In this document: piece after piece, positions 27,706 through 37,892 of the stretch
How positions within the stretch are numbered: position 1 is the stretch's first letter
Layout of the letters: every line of letters begins with the position of its first letter
Source of the DNA: Sphingobacteriaceae bacterium
Lineage (GTDB): Bacteria > Bacteroidota > Bacteroidia > B-17B0 > Aurantibacillaceae
Length of the DNA: 64,000 nt
NCBI GenBank assembly: GCA_002319075.1
Contig: NVQB01000001.1
Location: 1,736,001-1,800,000 of the forward strand
Direction: 5' to 3'
Notes under the pieces: model-generated
What the model was told of the DNA's origin: nothing
The model's database searches: none
What the model saw: only the letters and a program-made list of their open reading frames with translations
Made by a program: the position numbers and the translations under genes

Positions 27706-30700
27706 CTAATATTTTACAACAATAAATCCAGTAAGTATTTTACTACGTCTTTCCGAAAATTCGAAAATGTAGTAATAAGTTGAAGGTGGTAATTTATCAT
27801 GTCCCCAGGCATTTACATTTGCTTTTCCATCCCAGATTAATTCACTTCCCTCTTTGGTAAAGACTTTCGTTCCCCAGCGGTTGAAAATAGTGAGTTTAGC
27901 TGTTCGTCCGTTGAGGCCTTTTATTACAAACAAATCATTTCTTCCATCATCATCCGGAGAAAAACCTTCCGGAATAAAAAACTCAATGGGTTCTAATTCT
28001 ATAGGTGTGGGCATGTTATTGTTGGTAGGATCGCCATCGTTATCAGGATCCCATGCAAAACCGTTGTTAGAACTGTCTCTGGTAATTAAATTAATTTTAT
28101 CAGTAGCGAAACCAAGAACTGAACTCCTTAATATCCCTGAAAAGCCATTCGGGCGGACTAAAACTGTAAAACCAATTGTATCTCTTTTGTTTGCTGAAAG
28201 CGTGCTTGCAGAAGGAGAAACTAAATTCGTTTCTGAACTTCCATTAAATAAAGAATTAACCGTTAATAAAGAGTTTTTTGAGAGGAGTGTGGGGGCATCG
28301 ATAACTGTATAGGACACGGGTGAATTAAATGTTGCAGTAAGATCATTAGTTAAGTTAACATTAATAAGATCTGAAGAAGAACTATTCCCTGCAGTTACAA
28401 TAAAGCGAATACGGTAAAACTCTCCGGAAAATTGTTCTGGTGTTTCTGCTGCATTGGTTATACCTAAAGAAAGATTCACGCAAAGATTCACAATAACATT
28501 TACACTGGCATTGCTGCAGGCGGGATTATCACTCACAACAGTATAAGTTACAGAACTTGTAGGACTTACCACTATGCTGGGCGCAAACTCATTTCCAGGC
28601 GTCCAGGTATAATTGGAAGAACCTGAAGCTGTAAGCGTAATTGATTCTCCCGCACAAATTTCAGAACTCGAACTCGTGGCGGTAAGTACAGGGCTCTGTA
28701 TAACGTTTACCTGAACCGTTGCAATGGAAGAACAACCAAAAGAATTTGTTCCGATAGCAGAATAAGTAACACTCGTTAATGGGGATACATTAATGGTGTT
28801 TGAAGGAGCTGGATTGTTAAGTGTAAGCCATGTGAGAACCGGAGCACCAACAACTGCAAGTGTAGAGCTAAACCCTAAGCAAATGGTGGCGGGTGAAGCT
28901 GTAGTGAGCAATTGCGGGGATGGAAAAACAGTTACAGGAACTGTAAAAGAAGAGGTGCAGTTTCCATTCGCTCCTGTTACTGTATAAGCTGTAGTTGCAA
29001 ACGGGCTAACGGTAAGCGAAGGGCCGCTTAAATCTCCTGGAAGCCAAAAGTACTCTGTAGCACCATTCGCAGTTAGAGTCAGGCTTTTTCCGGCACAAAG
29101 TGTTGCACTAGAACTTACTGCAGTGACGGTAGGTGTGATATTCACAGAAATTGTTACCGCCGCTGTTCCAGTGCAGGCTCCAAGTTGTGCAACCGCAATG
29201 TAGGTCGTTGTGATACTTGGGCTAACAGAAACTAAGGGTCCCGAATTTGGCGATACTTCAGCTGCAGGCAACCAGTTATAATTTGCAGATGAACTGACAA
29301 GTAAAGTAACAGGCGGCCCCGGAAAGCAAGTTAGTGTTGAAGAAGGGGTGATGCTGAAGTCCAGGGGACTTAATACGCTTGTTATAGCTATACTCGCTGT
29401 TGCCGTGCAACCCGTATTTGTATTGGTAACAACAACAGAATAAATTCCGGGAAGCGTGACATTTTGAATGGGAGAATTTGAACTGCCGGAAATTCCCGGG
29501 CCAGTCCAGCTGACTGTATTGGCGGGCGACGCAGGCGAATAAGTAAGATCTACGCTGGTATTGTTACAAAGATTTCCTGAAGCACTTAAAGTAATATCAA
29601 ATCCAACTTTTACAGCTACGGTAGCGCTTGAAAGACAGGATCCGCTCTCTCCCAGTACAGTATATGTCGTGGATGCAGCAGGGTTATCAGTAACACTTGC
29701 ACCGGTACTATTAAGCGGCAACCAGGTATAGGTATTAGCACCCGAAGCGCTAAGAGTGCAGGTGGTACCAGGACATAAAATAGTTGGCGTAACGGACGCA
29801 AGTAGAGGTTGTGTTGTACCCAAAAAAATGGTCCACGTTTCTGAAGAAGTACATCCAGATGAATTACTTCCGGTAACCGTATAGATTGTTGTTACAACCG
29901 GGCTCACTGTAATGTTGGGCCCCTGGGTGCCTCCGGGGAGCCATGTATAGCTATTTGCACCATTGGCGCTTATAGTTACCGTACTTCCACCACAGATAGT
30001 TGTATCGGAGCTTGAAATGAATAAAGTTGGCGTGGGTAAAACATTTTGCACCCTTATTAAAGTTGAACTACATGCGCCATTAGAACCGTATACCGTATAA
30101 GTTGTTTGAGCTGTTGGGCTAATAACTACAGATGCCGTAGAACCGAAGCCAACCCAGGTATATGTAATGGCGCCTGTTGCAGTCAATGTAGCTTGACTAC
30201 CTGCACAAATACTTGGCGGATTAATGCTTGCACCCATAGTAGGGGTTGGACTTACTATGAGGGCAACAGTTGCCTGAGAAGCGCAGGGAGAACTTACAGT
30301 ATATATTGTAGTACTTGAAGGGTTAACTACAACAGAAGCCGTTGTTGCTCCGCCAGGATTCCAGGTATAGGGCCCAATACCATTAGCAGTAAGCGTTGCC
30401 GAACTTCCCGAGCAAATTGTACTCATGGAGGAAATAGCCGACAAAGTTCCTGAACTGTTACCGCTGGAAGTATACAATTGCTGAATCTCACAAGGTGTAA
30501 GCGTTCTGTCCCAAATACCAATATCATCCAGTCCGCCGTGAAAAAAACTCGGTGCGGGTGTATAGACAATCTTCCCGAAATGCACATTAAAGTTATTGAC
30601 CGTGCTTAATACAGTTGCAGGCATAAAGGAATGCAACACAGTGGTAAGCAAAACACCATCCTGATATATTTCCACCGAACTTAAAGTTGTGGTGTTACAT

Positions 30701-31185
30701 TGAAAAATGTAATGATGCCATACATCGTCAAATTCGTAATTATGTCCTTCATAGGTCATTGCACAATCTGCACCACCAATCGTTACCCCAGCTACCTGGT
30801 AGTTAAAACCGCAGTCGAAACGTTTACCCGCATTTGGATTGAATTGATTGTCGCCCCAGGCGACTGCTGTCATACCCGCAATAGAATCGGTGGTTCGTGC
30901 CCAAAATGATACTGCGCGTGCGTTTGTGCCCAGAATACCCGCATAATTTGTAGAAATATAATCCGATGACCCGTTAAAATTATAGGCTGTATTAGCACTT
31001 GAAAACCGATCACTTGTCTGCGAAGCTCCATTTACCGTTCCATGGTTTCCATTGCCACTAACATCATTCGCATTGCCGTTAAATACCCAAAAACCGGTCA
31101 AACCAACGGTTGGTACATATGCAGGAAGCTGCGCATTCATTTTAAAAATGCACAGCCAAAGAAGAAGGGCACTTATTTTTTTCAT
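27706..31185 (-). CDS. Giant T9SS-secreted protein: LamG domain, nine Ig-like modules, gliding-associated C-terminal domain
   Basis: 1159 residues. After a signal peptide (ending KMNAQ) comes a concanavalin-like LamG domain (about 25-230, GLTGFWVFNGNANDVSGNGN...). Nine Ig-like modules of 70-80 residues follow (about 250-895), each with the pattern ICxGxxxTLTAxGxxxYTW and SPxxTTTYTV and usually two cysteines that could pair. After a CARDB-like linker region the protein ends with FFIPEGFSPDDDGRNDLF...IFNRWGTKVF...STYYYIFEF, the type B T9SS (gliding motility-associated) sorting domain. It is probably a cell-surface adhesin. The gene is convergent with the KTSC-like gene. Confidence 0.9.
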   Translation of the reverse strand: MKKISALLLWLCIFKMNAQLPAYVPTVGLTGFWVFNGNANDVSGNGNHGTVNGASQTSDRFSSANTAYNFNGSSDYISTNYAGILGTNARAVSFWARTTDSIAGMTAVAWGDNQFNPNAGKRFDCGFNYQVAGVTIGGADCAMTYEGHNYEFDDVWHHYIFQCNTTTLSSVEIYQDGVLLTTVLHSFMPATVLSTVNNFNVHFGKIVYTPAPSFFHGGLDDIGIWDRTLTPCEIQQLYTSSGNSSGTLSAISSMSTICSGSSATLTANGIGPYTWNPGGATTASVVVNPSSTTIYTVSSPCASQATVALIVSPTPTMGASINPPSICAGSQATLTATGAITYTWVGFGSTASVVISPTAQTTYTVYGSNGACSSTLIRVQNVLPTPTLFISSSDTTICGGSTVTISANGANSYTWLPGGTQGPNITVSPVVTTIYTVTGSNSSGCTSSETWTIFLGTTQPLLASVTPTILCPGTTCTLSASGANTYTWLPLNSTGASVTDNPAASTTYTVLGESGSCLSSATVAVKVGFDITLSASGNLCNNTSVDLTYSPASPANTVSWTGPGISGSSNSPIQNVTLPGIYSVVVTNTNTGCTATASIAITSVLSPLDFSITPSSTLTCFPGPPVTLLVSSSANYNWLPAAEVSPNSGPLVSVSPSITTTYIAVAQLGACTGTAAVTISVNITPTVTAVSSSATLCAGKSLTLTANGATEYFWLPGDLSGPSLTVSPFATTAYTVTGANGNCTSSFTVPVTVFPSPQLLTTASPATICLGFSSTLAVVGAPVLTWLTLNNPAPSNTINVSPLTSVTYSAIGTNSFGCSSIATVQVNVIQSPVLTATSSSSEICAGESITLTASGSSNYTWTPGNEFAPSIVVSPTSSVTYTVVSDNPACSNASVNVIVNLCVNLSLGITNAAETPEQFSGEFYRIRFIVTAGNSSSSDLINVNLTNDLTATFNSPVSYTVIDAPTLLSKNSLLTVNSLFNGSSETNLVSPSASTLSANKRDTIGFTVLVRPNGFSGILRSSVLGFATDKINLITRDSSNNGFAWDPDNDGDPTNNNMPTPIELEPIEFFIPEGFSPDDDGRNDLFVIKGLNGRTAKLTIFNRWGTKVFTKEGSELIWDGKANVNAWGHDKLPPSTYYYIFEFSERRSKILTGFIVVKY

Positions 31186-31280
31186 GCCAAAGATTTAATA
31201 TTCATACCAAAAATGAGATTATTTAAAGATAAGAAATAATCACTCACCTCGTTCACGAAAATTGTTGCTTATCTTGGGGC

Positions 31281-31511
31281 ATGAAAAAGTTAACCGGATT
31301 TTTATTAATTGCTGCAGGAAGTATTCTTATCATTTTCTCTATCCTGATTCTTATAAGAGCCTTTGACACTTATACCAGCATGGGATCAAGCACTGAGAGT
31401 ATGGGCTATACAATTGGCAGCGTTATTTTTCCGTTATTACTTACTGTTATCGGAAGATGGATCTATCGAAAAGGCCGCGGATTTTTGAAAAACAACCCGG
31501 TTAAAAATTAA
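31281..31511 (+). CDS. Small two-TM membrane protein
   Basis: 76 residues with hydrophobic stretches LTGFLLIAAGSILIIFSILILI and GYTIGSVIFPLLLTVIG, ending in a basic tail. No family recognised. It is divergent from the large T9SS gene and ends one base before the convergent acyltransferase gene. Confidence 0.6.
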   Translation: MKKLTGFLLIAAGSILIIFSILILIRAFDTYTSMGSSTESMGYTIGSVIFPLLLTVIGRWIYRKGRGFLKNNPVKN

Positions 31512-31512
31512 C

Positions 31513-32556
31513 TTATTCTTTACGAAGCCATTTCAGCATAGGCTTTTCAAAAATGCTATTGATAAGTTTGGCTACACAGAGAAGTACAAAAAAATAAATC
31601 AGGAAAAACCAATTTGATTTTACAAAAGGCTCTCCTGCTATCCTAGCACTGACAACCCACACAGGGTATTGAAAAATAAATAATCCGTAACTCAGATTTC
31701 CAAAATTACTCACGTGCTTGTAGGAAAGTATTTTATGAACGACTGATTTATCGTAATAAAGTGCAACTATCAAAAGCATAAATACCGGACAAAGCAACCC
31801 GTTATGCACATACTTTAAAAAAGGATTCGGAATAAAAATAATGTACGCCATGATCAATATGCCCAGTAACAGCATAAGCAGAGTGTACTTACTTATAAAC
31901 CTTTCATATTTATTAATTGCGACAAATCTCGCTGCCGTCATTCCGAAAAAGAAAGTTGACAAATGCCACAGGGGAAAACTGCTTATAAACTCCTCCGAAA
32001 TTTTTGTTGCATTATAGACATATTTTACAAAAAGAAAATGTTGAAGAGATTGCAAGAACCAGGTAATCAGGGTAACGATCATTAGCTTTTCTAATTTCAC
32101 AGACATCATCCATTTTAAAAGAAATGGAAATACGAGATAAAAAATAAGTTCTACCGAAATAGACCAGGTGGGATAATTTAAATCTAATACATGACCAGGA
32201 TTCAGGCTCTGCAGACCAAAAGCATGAAGGAGTATATTCAATCCTTTTGGAGAGGCATCTTTAATAAAAATCACTACCAGAAGCGTCCACACAAATGCCA
32301 ACCAGTATAAAGGAAAAATTCGGGTGAGGCGGCGTCTGTAAAAAAACTTTGCCGTTAAACCTGCAACCTGCCTGGCATAAACCATGCACATTACAAAACC
32401 TGAAATAAAGAAAAAGAAGGAAACACGAAAACTGCTGTTTACTATAAGTGTTTTTAAAACAGGAAGATTAAATGGATAATAAGCCACGCCGTAGTGGAAG
32501 AGAATTACACTTACGGCCAGTACAAATCTTATAAAATTTAGGGGATAAAAATACAC
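31513..32556 (-). CDS. Acyltransferase-3 (OafA/YrhL-like) integral membrane protein
   Basis: 347 residues with about ten membrane segments. The start YFYPLNFIRFVLAVSVILFH has the R-F-x-A-x-x-V pattern of the family with the essential early His (LFHYGVAYYPF), and FFFISGFVMCMVYARQ and RRLTRIFPLYW follow. These enzymes O-acetylate or otherwise acylate surface sugars. Substrate unknown. It is alone on this strand here. Confidence 0.9.
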   Translation of the reverse strand: MYFYPLNFIRFVLAVSVILFHYGVAYYPFNLPVLKTLIVNSSFRVSFFFFISGFVMCMVYARQVAGLTAKFFYRRRLTRIFPLYWLAFVWTLLVVIFIKDASPKGLNILLHAFGLQSLNPGHVLDLNYPTWSISVELIFYLVFPFLLKWMMSVKLEKLMIVTLITWFLQSLQHFLFVKYVYNATKISEEFISSFPLWHLSTFFFGMTAARFVAINKYERFISKYTLLMLLLGILIMAYIIFIPNPFLKYVHNGLLCPVFMLLIVALYYDKSVVHKILSYKHVSNFGNLSYGLFIFQYPVWVVSARIAGEPFVKSNWFFLIYFFVLLCVAKLINSIFEKPMLKWLRKE

Positions 32557-32662
32557 AGATCTAAAAGTTAAGTGTCAAATCTACTTAAATTTTACTAAGA
32601 GACGTTATCCGGTTCCTTTAAAAAAGACCATGACTTTGGCGTAGAAACACCGAACAAAAGCG

Positions 32663-32670
32663 TATCTTTG
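32663..32670 (+). promoter_or_regulatory. -7 box of the radical SAM gene
   Basis: TATCTTTG matches TAnnTTTG and ends 6 bases before the ATG at 32677. A TTTG at 32635-32638 is 24 bases upstream. The TTG within this box is an alternative start in frame, but would lie inside the promoter, so 32677 is chosen. Confidence 0.55.
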
Positions 32671-32676
32671 CCGGCC

Positions 32677-34341
32677 ATGCGCGTACTACTTACCACACTA
32701 AATGCCAAATACATTCACACGAATTTAGCTATTCGTTTATTGTATGAATTAAACCAGAACAAGGAAGGACTGGAGTGGAAAGAATTTACCATCAAAGAAC
32801 CTAAAGAGGAAGTAGCAGAATGGTGCAGCAAGTTTGATGTAGTTGCATTCAGTTGTTACATATGGAACATCACGCAAACACTTGAAGTAGCGCAAAAAAT
32901 AAAACTGCTGAACCCGGAAACAAAAATTTTATTGGGCGGACCTGAAGTAAGTTATGAATACGATGCGGTTATAGCACTAGATCATGTTGACTTTATAATT
33001 GCTGGCGAAGGCGAAACTGCTTTTGCTTCATTTTTAGAATCTTACCCAAATATTTCGCAGGTTCCTAACCTGATTTATAAAGCTGAAGACAAAGTACTTG
33101 CAAATCCAAGCGCTCCCATGTTTGATCTGAAGAATTTTGCAGAAAGCATGCCTTACCGCTTTGATAACCCTGAAGAGCTTGCAAATAAAGTTCTTTACAT
33201 AGAAACCTCCCGCGGCTGTCCTTACAAATGTGAATTTTGTTTAGCGAGTCTCGACAACAAAGTACGTTATTTGCCCGATGCCAGTATAAAAGCTACACTT
33301 TTGCACATGATGCAAAATGGTAAAGTCATAAAGTTTCTAGATCGCACTTTTAATATTAAACGGGATTTTACCATTGATATCTTCAAATTTATTCTGGAAC
33401 ATTACCGTCATGAAAATGTTTTTCAGTTTGAAATAACCGCTGATATTCTTCATCCAGATATCATCAAATTTATTCATGAAAATGTTCCGAAAGATCTTTT
33501 TCGTTTTGAGATCGGCATACAAACCGTAAATCAAAAAGCCAATCTCGAGGTGAGTCGCAAACAAAGTTTTGAAAAAACAAAAAGTATTATCAAGCAGTTA
33601 GACTATAAGGTTGAAATGCATCTTGACCTGATTGTTGGCCTGCCTCTGGATTATTGGGAAGATATTAAATACAGTATTGAAGAAACTTTTAAACTCTTTG
33701 CGCCTGAAATGCAGTTGGGATTTCTGAAATTTTTAAAAGGCACAACAATGCGTAACAAAGAACAGCATCAGTTTGTCTACGATCCTCTGCCACCTTATCA
33801 AATTATTGAAAGCAAATACTTATCCAAAGAACAATTAGCCGATATTGTAAAACTCGAAAACGCACTCGAAATTTACTGGAATAGCAAAAAGGCTGTTAAT
33901 ACTTTAAAATATGTCTCAGCACATTATAGCATTTTTGATTTTCTGCTGGGTTTAGGAAAATATTTTGGCACACTTCGCGAATACCACAAGTATTCGATGA
34001 ATGATGTTTTTGAAATAGCTACTGCGTTTGTAGAAAAAGAATATCCAAATGATATTGTTTTAAAACAATTACTCGCAATTGACTATTACCTTCATTTTAA
34101 AGTAAAACCACAGATTCTGTTTTTGGAAGAAATTTCTAAATCAGAAAAAAACAGAGTTATTGAAAAATTAGCTCTGAACCATCATAAGTTCAGGTACGCT
34201 ATCATTGAAATTAGTTTTGATTTTAGATTTTTCCTGGAAACAAACACCATTCAAAAAACTCCTTACCATTTTATTGCCCAATACGACGGCATTAAAAAAG
34301 CAACCCTGATTGATCCAGTTTCCCTTGCGTACGCGGTTTAA
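32677..34341 (+). CDS. DUF4080 B12-binding-type radical SAM protein
   Basis: About 554 residues. The N-terminal 140 form a cobalamin-binding-like domain (LGGPEVSYEY, IIAGEGETAF) though the usual DxHxxG motif is not evident. The radical SAM domain carries Cys181, Cys185 and Cys188 in RGCPYKCEFC. The C-terminal half matches DUF4080. These proteins use SAM and a 4Fe-4S cluster for unknown chemistry, and some relatives modify lipids or tetrapyrroles. The mRNA is predicted to be nearly leaderless. Confidence 0.9.
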   Translation: MRVLLTTLNAKYIHTNLAIRLLYELNQNKEGLEWKEFTIKEPKEEVAEWCSKFDVVAFSCYIWNITQTLEVAQKIKLLNPETKILLGGPEVSYEYDAVIALDHVDFIIAGEGETAFASFLESYPNISQVPNLIYKAEDKVLANPSAPMFDLKNFAESMPYRFDNPEELANKVLYIETSRGCPYKCEFCLASLDNKVRYLPDASIKATLLHMMQNGKVIKFLDRTFNIKRDFTIDIFKFILEHYRHENVFQFEITADILHPDIIKFIHENVPKDLFRFEIGIQTVNQKANLEVSRKQSFEKTKSIIKQLDYKVEMHLDLIVGLPLDYWEDIKYSIEETFKLFAPEMQLGFLKFLKGTTMRNKEQHQFVYDPLPPYQIIESKYLSKEQLADIVKLENALEIYWNSKKAVNTLKYVSAHYSIFDFLLGLGKYFGTLREYHKYSMNDVFEIATAFVEKEYPNDIVLKQLLAIDYYLHFKVKPQILFLEEISKSEKNRVIEKLALNHHKFRYAIIEISFDFRFFLETNTIQKTPYHFIAQYDGIKKATLIDPVSLAYAV

Positions 34342-34471
34342 AAGAAAATTAAATTTATGTTTTCTGTTTTTACCTTGTTTTTCATTTATTCACCTCCAGC
34401 TGCTCGTGAAAATACTCTTAAGTGCAACCTCAAAGTTTATCAATACGTTAAAATAGTCATATTTTAGCGTT

Positions 34472-35542
34472 GTGAAATTTTTACGTTTTCTATACTTCAG
34501 TAGCAGTCTGATTTTATTTTTTCCTGTTAAATCTCAAATTGTAAGTCAATTCAATTGGAATTCTAACCCGGTCTTAATGTCAGTCGTTGGGCCTACCGCT
34601 ACTTCTGCCGGAAGTAGCGCCACTTCAAGTACAGGCGGAGTTGGAGCCACAAATGGTTTAAATCCAGGCTCACCCAACACCGATATAAATCTCACCGTTC
34701 CCAACACCGGAAATGTTTTTGACATACCAAGTCTTGATGTGAGCATTGATTACAGAAGAAATGAATCTGTGGCCACGATGTTTAAAAGGACCACTTTTTC
34801 TTCCAACAATGGCGCTGCTAACTTTAGAATGACCTACAGAGTAGTAACAGGAACCGTTGTAACAACAGTTACTTCAAGTAATGTCGCTATACCGCAGGAT
34901 AACACTTTTCGCAATTACCGTTTCACTTACGACAATTGTTCAGGAACAGGACAAATGTATGTGGATAATGTTAGCGTATGGACGAGTCCAACACTTACTC
35001 CTAATCAAAATCTTTATTGGTCAGGTGATGGAAGTATGGTTATTGGTCAGGATATGGATGGCGCCGGTAATAACGTTCCGAACCTTGATAATTTCATTTA
35101 TCAAAACCTTACCTGCGCCGCAGTGCTTCCTGTTGAACTTTTGTCTTTTAGCGGTTATTCGAATGGCCAAAAAAACATTCTAAAGTGGGCTACAGCCACA
35201 GAGAGCAATAACAATTATTTTACTATTGAACACAGCAGCGACGGAGAGAATTGGACCGAAGTAAAAAAAGTTTATGGCGCCGGTACTACAAGTTCACGCA
35301 GAGACTATTCAACTTTTATAAATGAGCCCGAAAAAATAGTGAACTATTATCGACTAAAGCAAACTGATTTTGATGGACAAAATAAAAAGTTTAAATCTAT
35401 TTTTGTCGACAATTCTGCTTCCGGCGAGGCTAAAGTGTTAAAGACACTGGATTTGCTTGGCAGAGAAGTAAATGATACTTACACAGGTGTAAAGCTTATT
35501 TATTTTTCGGATGGAAGCGTTGTAAAAACAATTGCTGAATAA
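34472..35542 (+). CDS. Secreted LamG-like protein with T9SS-type C-terminal region
   Basis: 356 residues from a GTG start. It has a signal peptide (ending FFPVKSQ), a LamG/concanavalin-like region with low-complexity Ser/Thr/Gly stretch (about 35-70), then the linker LPVELLSFSGYSNGQKNILKW typical of T9SS substrates and a C-terminal segment (LDLLGREVNDTYTGVKLIYF) like a shortened sorting domain. Function unknown. The pentapeptide gene at 35547 follows 4 bases after its stop. Confidence 0.8.
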   Translation: MKFLRFLYFSSSLILFFPVKSQIVSQFNWNSNPVLMSVVGPTATSAGSSATSSTGGVGATNGLNPGSPNTDINLTVPNTGNVFDIPSLDVSIDYRRNESVATMFKRTTFSSNNGAANFRMTYRVVTGTVVTTVTSSNVAIPQDNTFRNYRFTYDNCSGTGQMYVDNVSVWTSPTLTPNQNLYWSGDGSMVIGQDMDGAGNNVPNLDNFIYQNLTCAAVLPVELLSFSGYSNGQKNILKWATATESNNNYFTIEHSSDGENWTEVKKVYGAGTTSSRRDYSTFINEPEKIVNYYRLKQTDFDGQNKKFKSIFVDNSASGEAKVLKTLDLLGREVNDTYTGVKLIYFSDGSVVKTIAE

Positions 35543-35546
35543 TACT

Positions 35547-36116
35547 ATGTCCAAAATACCTCAACCACAAGAACTTTTTAAGAACATTGATTTTTCCACT
35601 GAACATAGTTTTCGCAAAGAGTTTGAATATTGTGAATTCATTTCCTGTATTTTTCCTGATCTCTCAAACTTAATTTTTAGAGACTGCATTTTCAGAAATT
35701 GCAATTTTAGTAATTTAAAAACACACCAGAGTATCTTACAAAATTGCCTGTATAAAGACTGCAAACTTCTTGGGGTTAATTTCTCTGGCGCTAAGGATTT
35801 TGCATTTGAAATTCATTTTGACAATTGCAATTTAGATTACAGTTCTTTTGATAAAAAGAAACTCAATAAAAGCAGTTTTAAAAATTCTAAAATTCATGGC
35901 GCTAATTTCACACAGGCCGATCTTTCGAAATGTACTGTTTCCAATTGCGATTTTTACGAGGCCCTTTTTTCAGGAACAAATCTTTCCGGATTAGATCTTA
36001 GCACCTCAGTCAACTTTACTATTGATCCGGAATTGAATAAAATTAAGAAAGCGAAATTCGCTCTGCGCAGTTTACCCGGTCTGTTGCAACGTTACGAAAT
36101 ACAGGTTGAAAATTGA
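35547..36116 (+). CDS. Pentapeptide-repeat protein
   Basis: About 189 residues from the ATG at 35547 (a TTG at 35532 would overlap the previous gene). Pentapeptide-like units (A/C-D/N-F/L-x-x) recur across the protein, e.g. FRDCIFRNCNFSNL, LYKDCKLLGVNFSG, HGANFTQADLSKC and NCDFYEALFSGTNLSG. Such right-handed beta-helices include gyrase-protecting Qnr proteins, but this protein shows no diagnostic Qnr feature. It is probably co-transcribed with the preceding secreted-protein gene. Confidence 0.88.
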   Translation: MSKIPQPQELFKNIDFSTEHSFRKEFEYCEFISCIFPDLSNLIFRDCIFRNCNFSNLKTHQSILQNCLYKDCKLLGVNFSGAKDFAFEIHFDNCNLDYSSFDKKKLNKSSFKNSKIHGANFTQADLSKCTVSNCDFYEALFSGTNLSGLDLSTSVNFTIDPELNKIKKAKFALRSLPGLLQRYEIQVEN

Positions 36117-36179
36117 TCTTTTAGTTACCTAACATTTATTTAAAATTCATACATTTAAATATCTTTTCAGGTAGCACTT

Positions 36180-36656
36180 ATGATGAAGCATCCCATTTTT
36201 AAATACGCGAGCATTGTTATTTTATTTCTCATTCCGATAGCCATCACTTTTTCAGGATGTGCAAAAGATCCGGATGAGCCGGCCGACGAAACACCCGATA
36301 CACCAGCAGCAACCACTCCAAAATTTACCTGGACGCTTAGCGGTAGTACTTTAGTTACAGCTGATGACTCTTATTTTGTTTCTCAGTTCAGTAATATCTA
36401 TGCTTCTAAAACAAACGGCATGAGTGTAGACATTAATCTTTCAGATCTGAATACTGGAAATCACACAATTGCACCTTCCAACGGTGTAACTTTAGAATAC
36501 ACAAGCACTACCACCACCTTGAACGCAACTTCAGGATCAGTTGTTATCTCAGAAAATACAGGCACAAGCGTTTCCGGCAGTTTTACCTGCAACCTCAGTG
36601 GCGGCGGCAGTACAAGCACCATTATAGGTGACTTCATCCATCTGCCCAAAAAATGA
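36180..36656 (+). CDS. Small lipoprotein of unknown function
   Basis: 158 residues with a lipobox TFSGC (Cys27) followed by AKDPDEP, an acidic start as is common in exported Bacteroidota lipoproteins. A Pro/Asp/Thr-rich linker leads to a beta-rich region of about 110 residues. No family recognised. Confidence 0.75.
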   Translation: MMKHPIFKYASIVILFLIPIAITFSGCAKDPDEPADETPDTPAATTPKFTWTLSGSTLVTADDSYFVSQFSNIYASKTNGMSVDINLSDLNTGNHTIAPSNGVTLEYTSTTTTLNATSGSVVISENTGTSVSGSFTCNLSGGGSTSTIIGDFIHLPKK

Positions 36657-36733
36657 GATTCTAATTTGTTTTAATTAACATTAGTTTCCTCCATTTTTAC
36701 TGAACTTTATAACTCCAAAATTGTTTTATAACC

Positions 36734-37828
36734 GTGTCAGGATTCAGATTTAAAAATTTTCTTGCAGATCCCAAATCAAAGTTCGATGAGCTTTTTAAGA
36801 TCTTCAAACAACTTATAACACACACCAGTGGTGACGTGGAAGAGGCGCTCGACTGGTTTAAAGAACTCGATAAAGAATATGAACTCACAAACCCCGAGTA
36901 TACTCTTGAAGACTTTGTAAACGACCTTAAAAAAAGAGGTTATCTCAAAGAAAAAAAAGATGGAACAGGTGGTTTATCCATCACTCCAAAAACTGAACAA
37001 GCCATCCGCAACAATGCACTCGAACATATCTTCGGAAAATTAAAAAAGGGCGCGTCGGGAAATCACAAAACAAAGTTTACCGGAAAAAACGGCGAAGAGA
37101 CCAGTATGGATCTTAGAGCGTACGAGTTTGGAGATTCACCTCAAAGCATCGCTATGATTGAATCGCTTAAGCAAGCACAGATCAATCACGGATTGGATGA
37201 TTTTCGCCTGACAGAAAACGACCTTCTTGTTGGCGAACAGGAATTTAAAACTCAAACTGCTACTGTGCTTATGATCGACATCAGTCACAGTATGATTCTT
37301 TATGGTGAAGACCGCATTACACCAGCAAAAATGGTTGCAATGGCTATGGCTGAAATGGTAAAAAGAAACTATCCCAAAGATAGTCTTGATATTATTGTGT
37401 TTGGTGATGATGCCTGGCCAATACAATTAAAGGACTTACCTTATTTACAAGTAGGCCCTTATCATACCAATACCGTTGCTGGACTAGAGCTTGCCATGTC
37501 TATTCTCCGCAAGAAAAAAGCCACCAACAAACATATTTTTATGATCACTGATGGTAAACCATCCTGCATAAAAGAAAATGGACAGTATTATAAAAACAGT
37601 AACGGACTCGATCGACGCATTGTAAATAAATGCCTGACGTTAGCGGCGGCCTGCAAAAGGAGTAAAATTGAGATAACAACTTTTATGGTGGCGCGCGATA
37701 ATTACCTGAAAAGCTTTATCGATGAATTTACAGAAGCAAATCAGGGAAAGGCCTATTTTACAGGTCTTAAAGGCTTGGGCGAAATGATCTTCAGAGATTA
37801 CACGAATAAAAAGAGTAAAAAAATATAA
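36734..37828 (+). CDS. von Willebrand factor A-domain protein (ATPase partner)
   Basis: 364 residues from a GTG start (VSGFRFKNFL). The N-terminal 170 residues form a helical region of unknown type. A VWA domain follows with a MIDAS motif DISHS (182-186), then a Thr in the NTVAGLELAM stretch and the MITDGKPSC strand. It ends with IFRDYTNKKSKK. The next gene, 64 bases on, is a MoxR/chelatase-like ATPase. Such pairs (as in CoxE, ViaA, Mg-chelatase BchD) act in metal insertion or complex assembly; which is not evident here. VWA proteins of this kind are cytoplasmic. Confidence 0.85.
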   Translation: MSGFRFKNFLADPKSKFDELFKIFKQLITHTSGDVEEALDWFKELDKEYELTNPEYTLEDFVNDLKKRGYLKEKKDGTGGLSITPKTEQAIRNNALEHIFGKLKKGASGNHKTKFTGKNGEETSMDLRAYEFGDSPQSIAMIESLKQAQINHGLDDFRLTENDLLVGEQEFKTQTATVLMIDISHSMILYGEDRITPAKMVAMAMAEMVKRNYPKDSLDIIVFGDDAWPIQLKDLPYLQVGPYHTNTVAGLELAMSILRKKKATNKHIFMITDGKPSCIKENGQYYKNSNGLDRRIVNKCLTLAAACKRSKIEITTFMVARDNYLKSFIDEFTEANQGKAYFTGLKGLGEMIFRDYTNKKSKKI

Positions 37829-37892
37829 TTAATTGAGCTGTAATAAGAGATACTACTCTTAGCAACACGAAATATAAAACGCGAAATAAACC

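Noticed and set aside
35547-36116. Quinolone-resistance (Qnr) protein
   Set aside because: Pentapeptide repeats are present but irregular, and no Qnr-specific features or context are visible.
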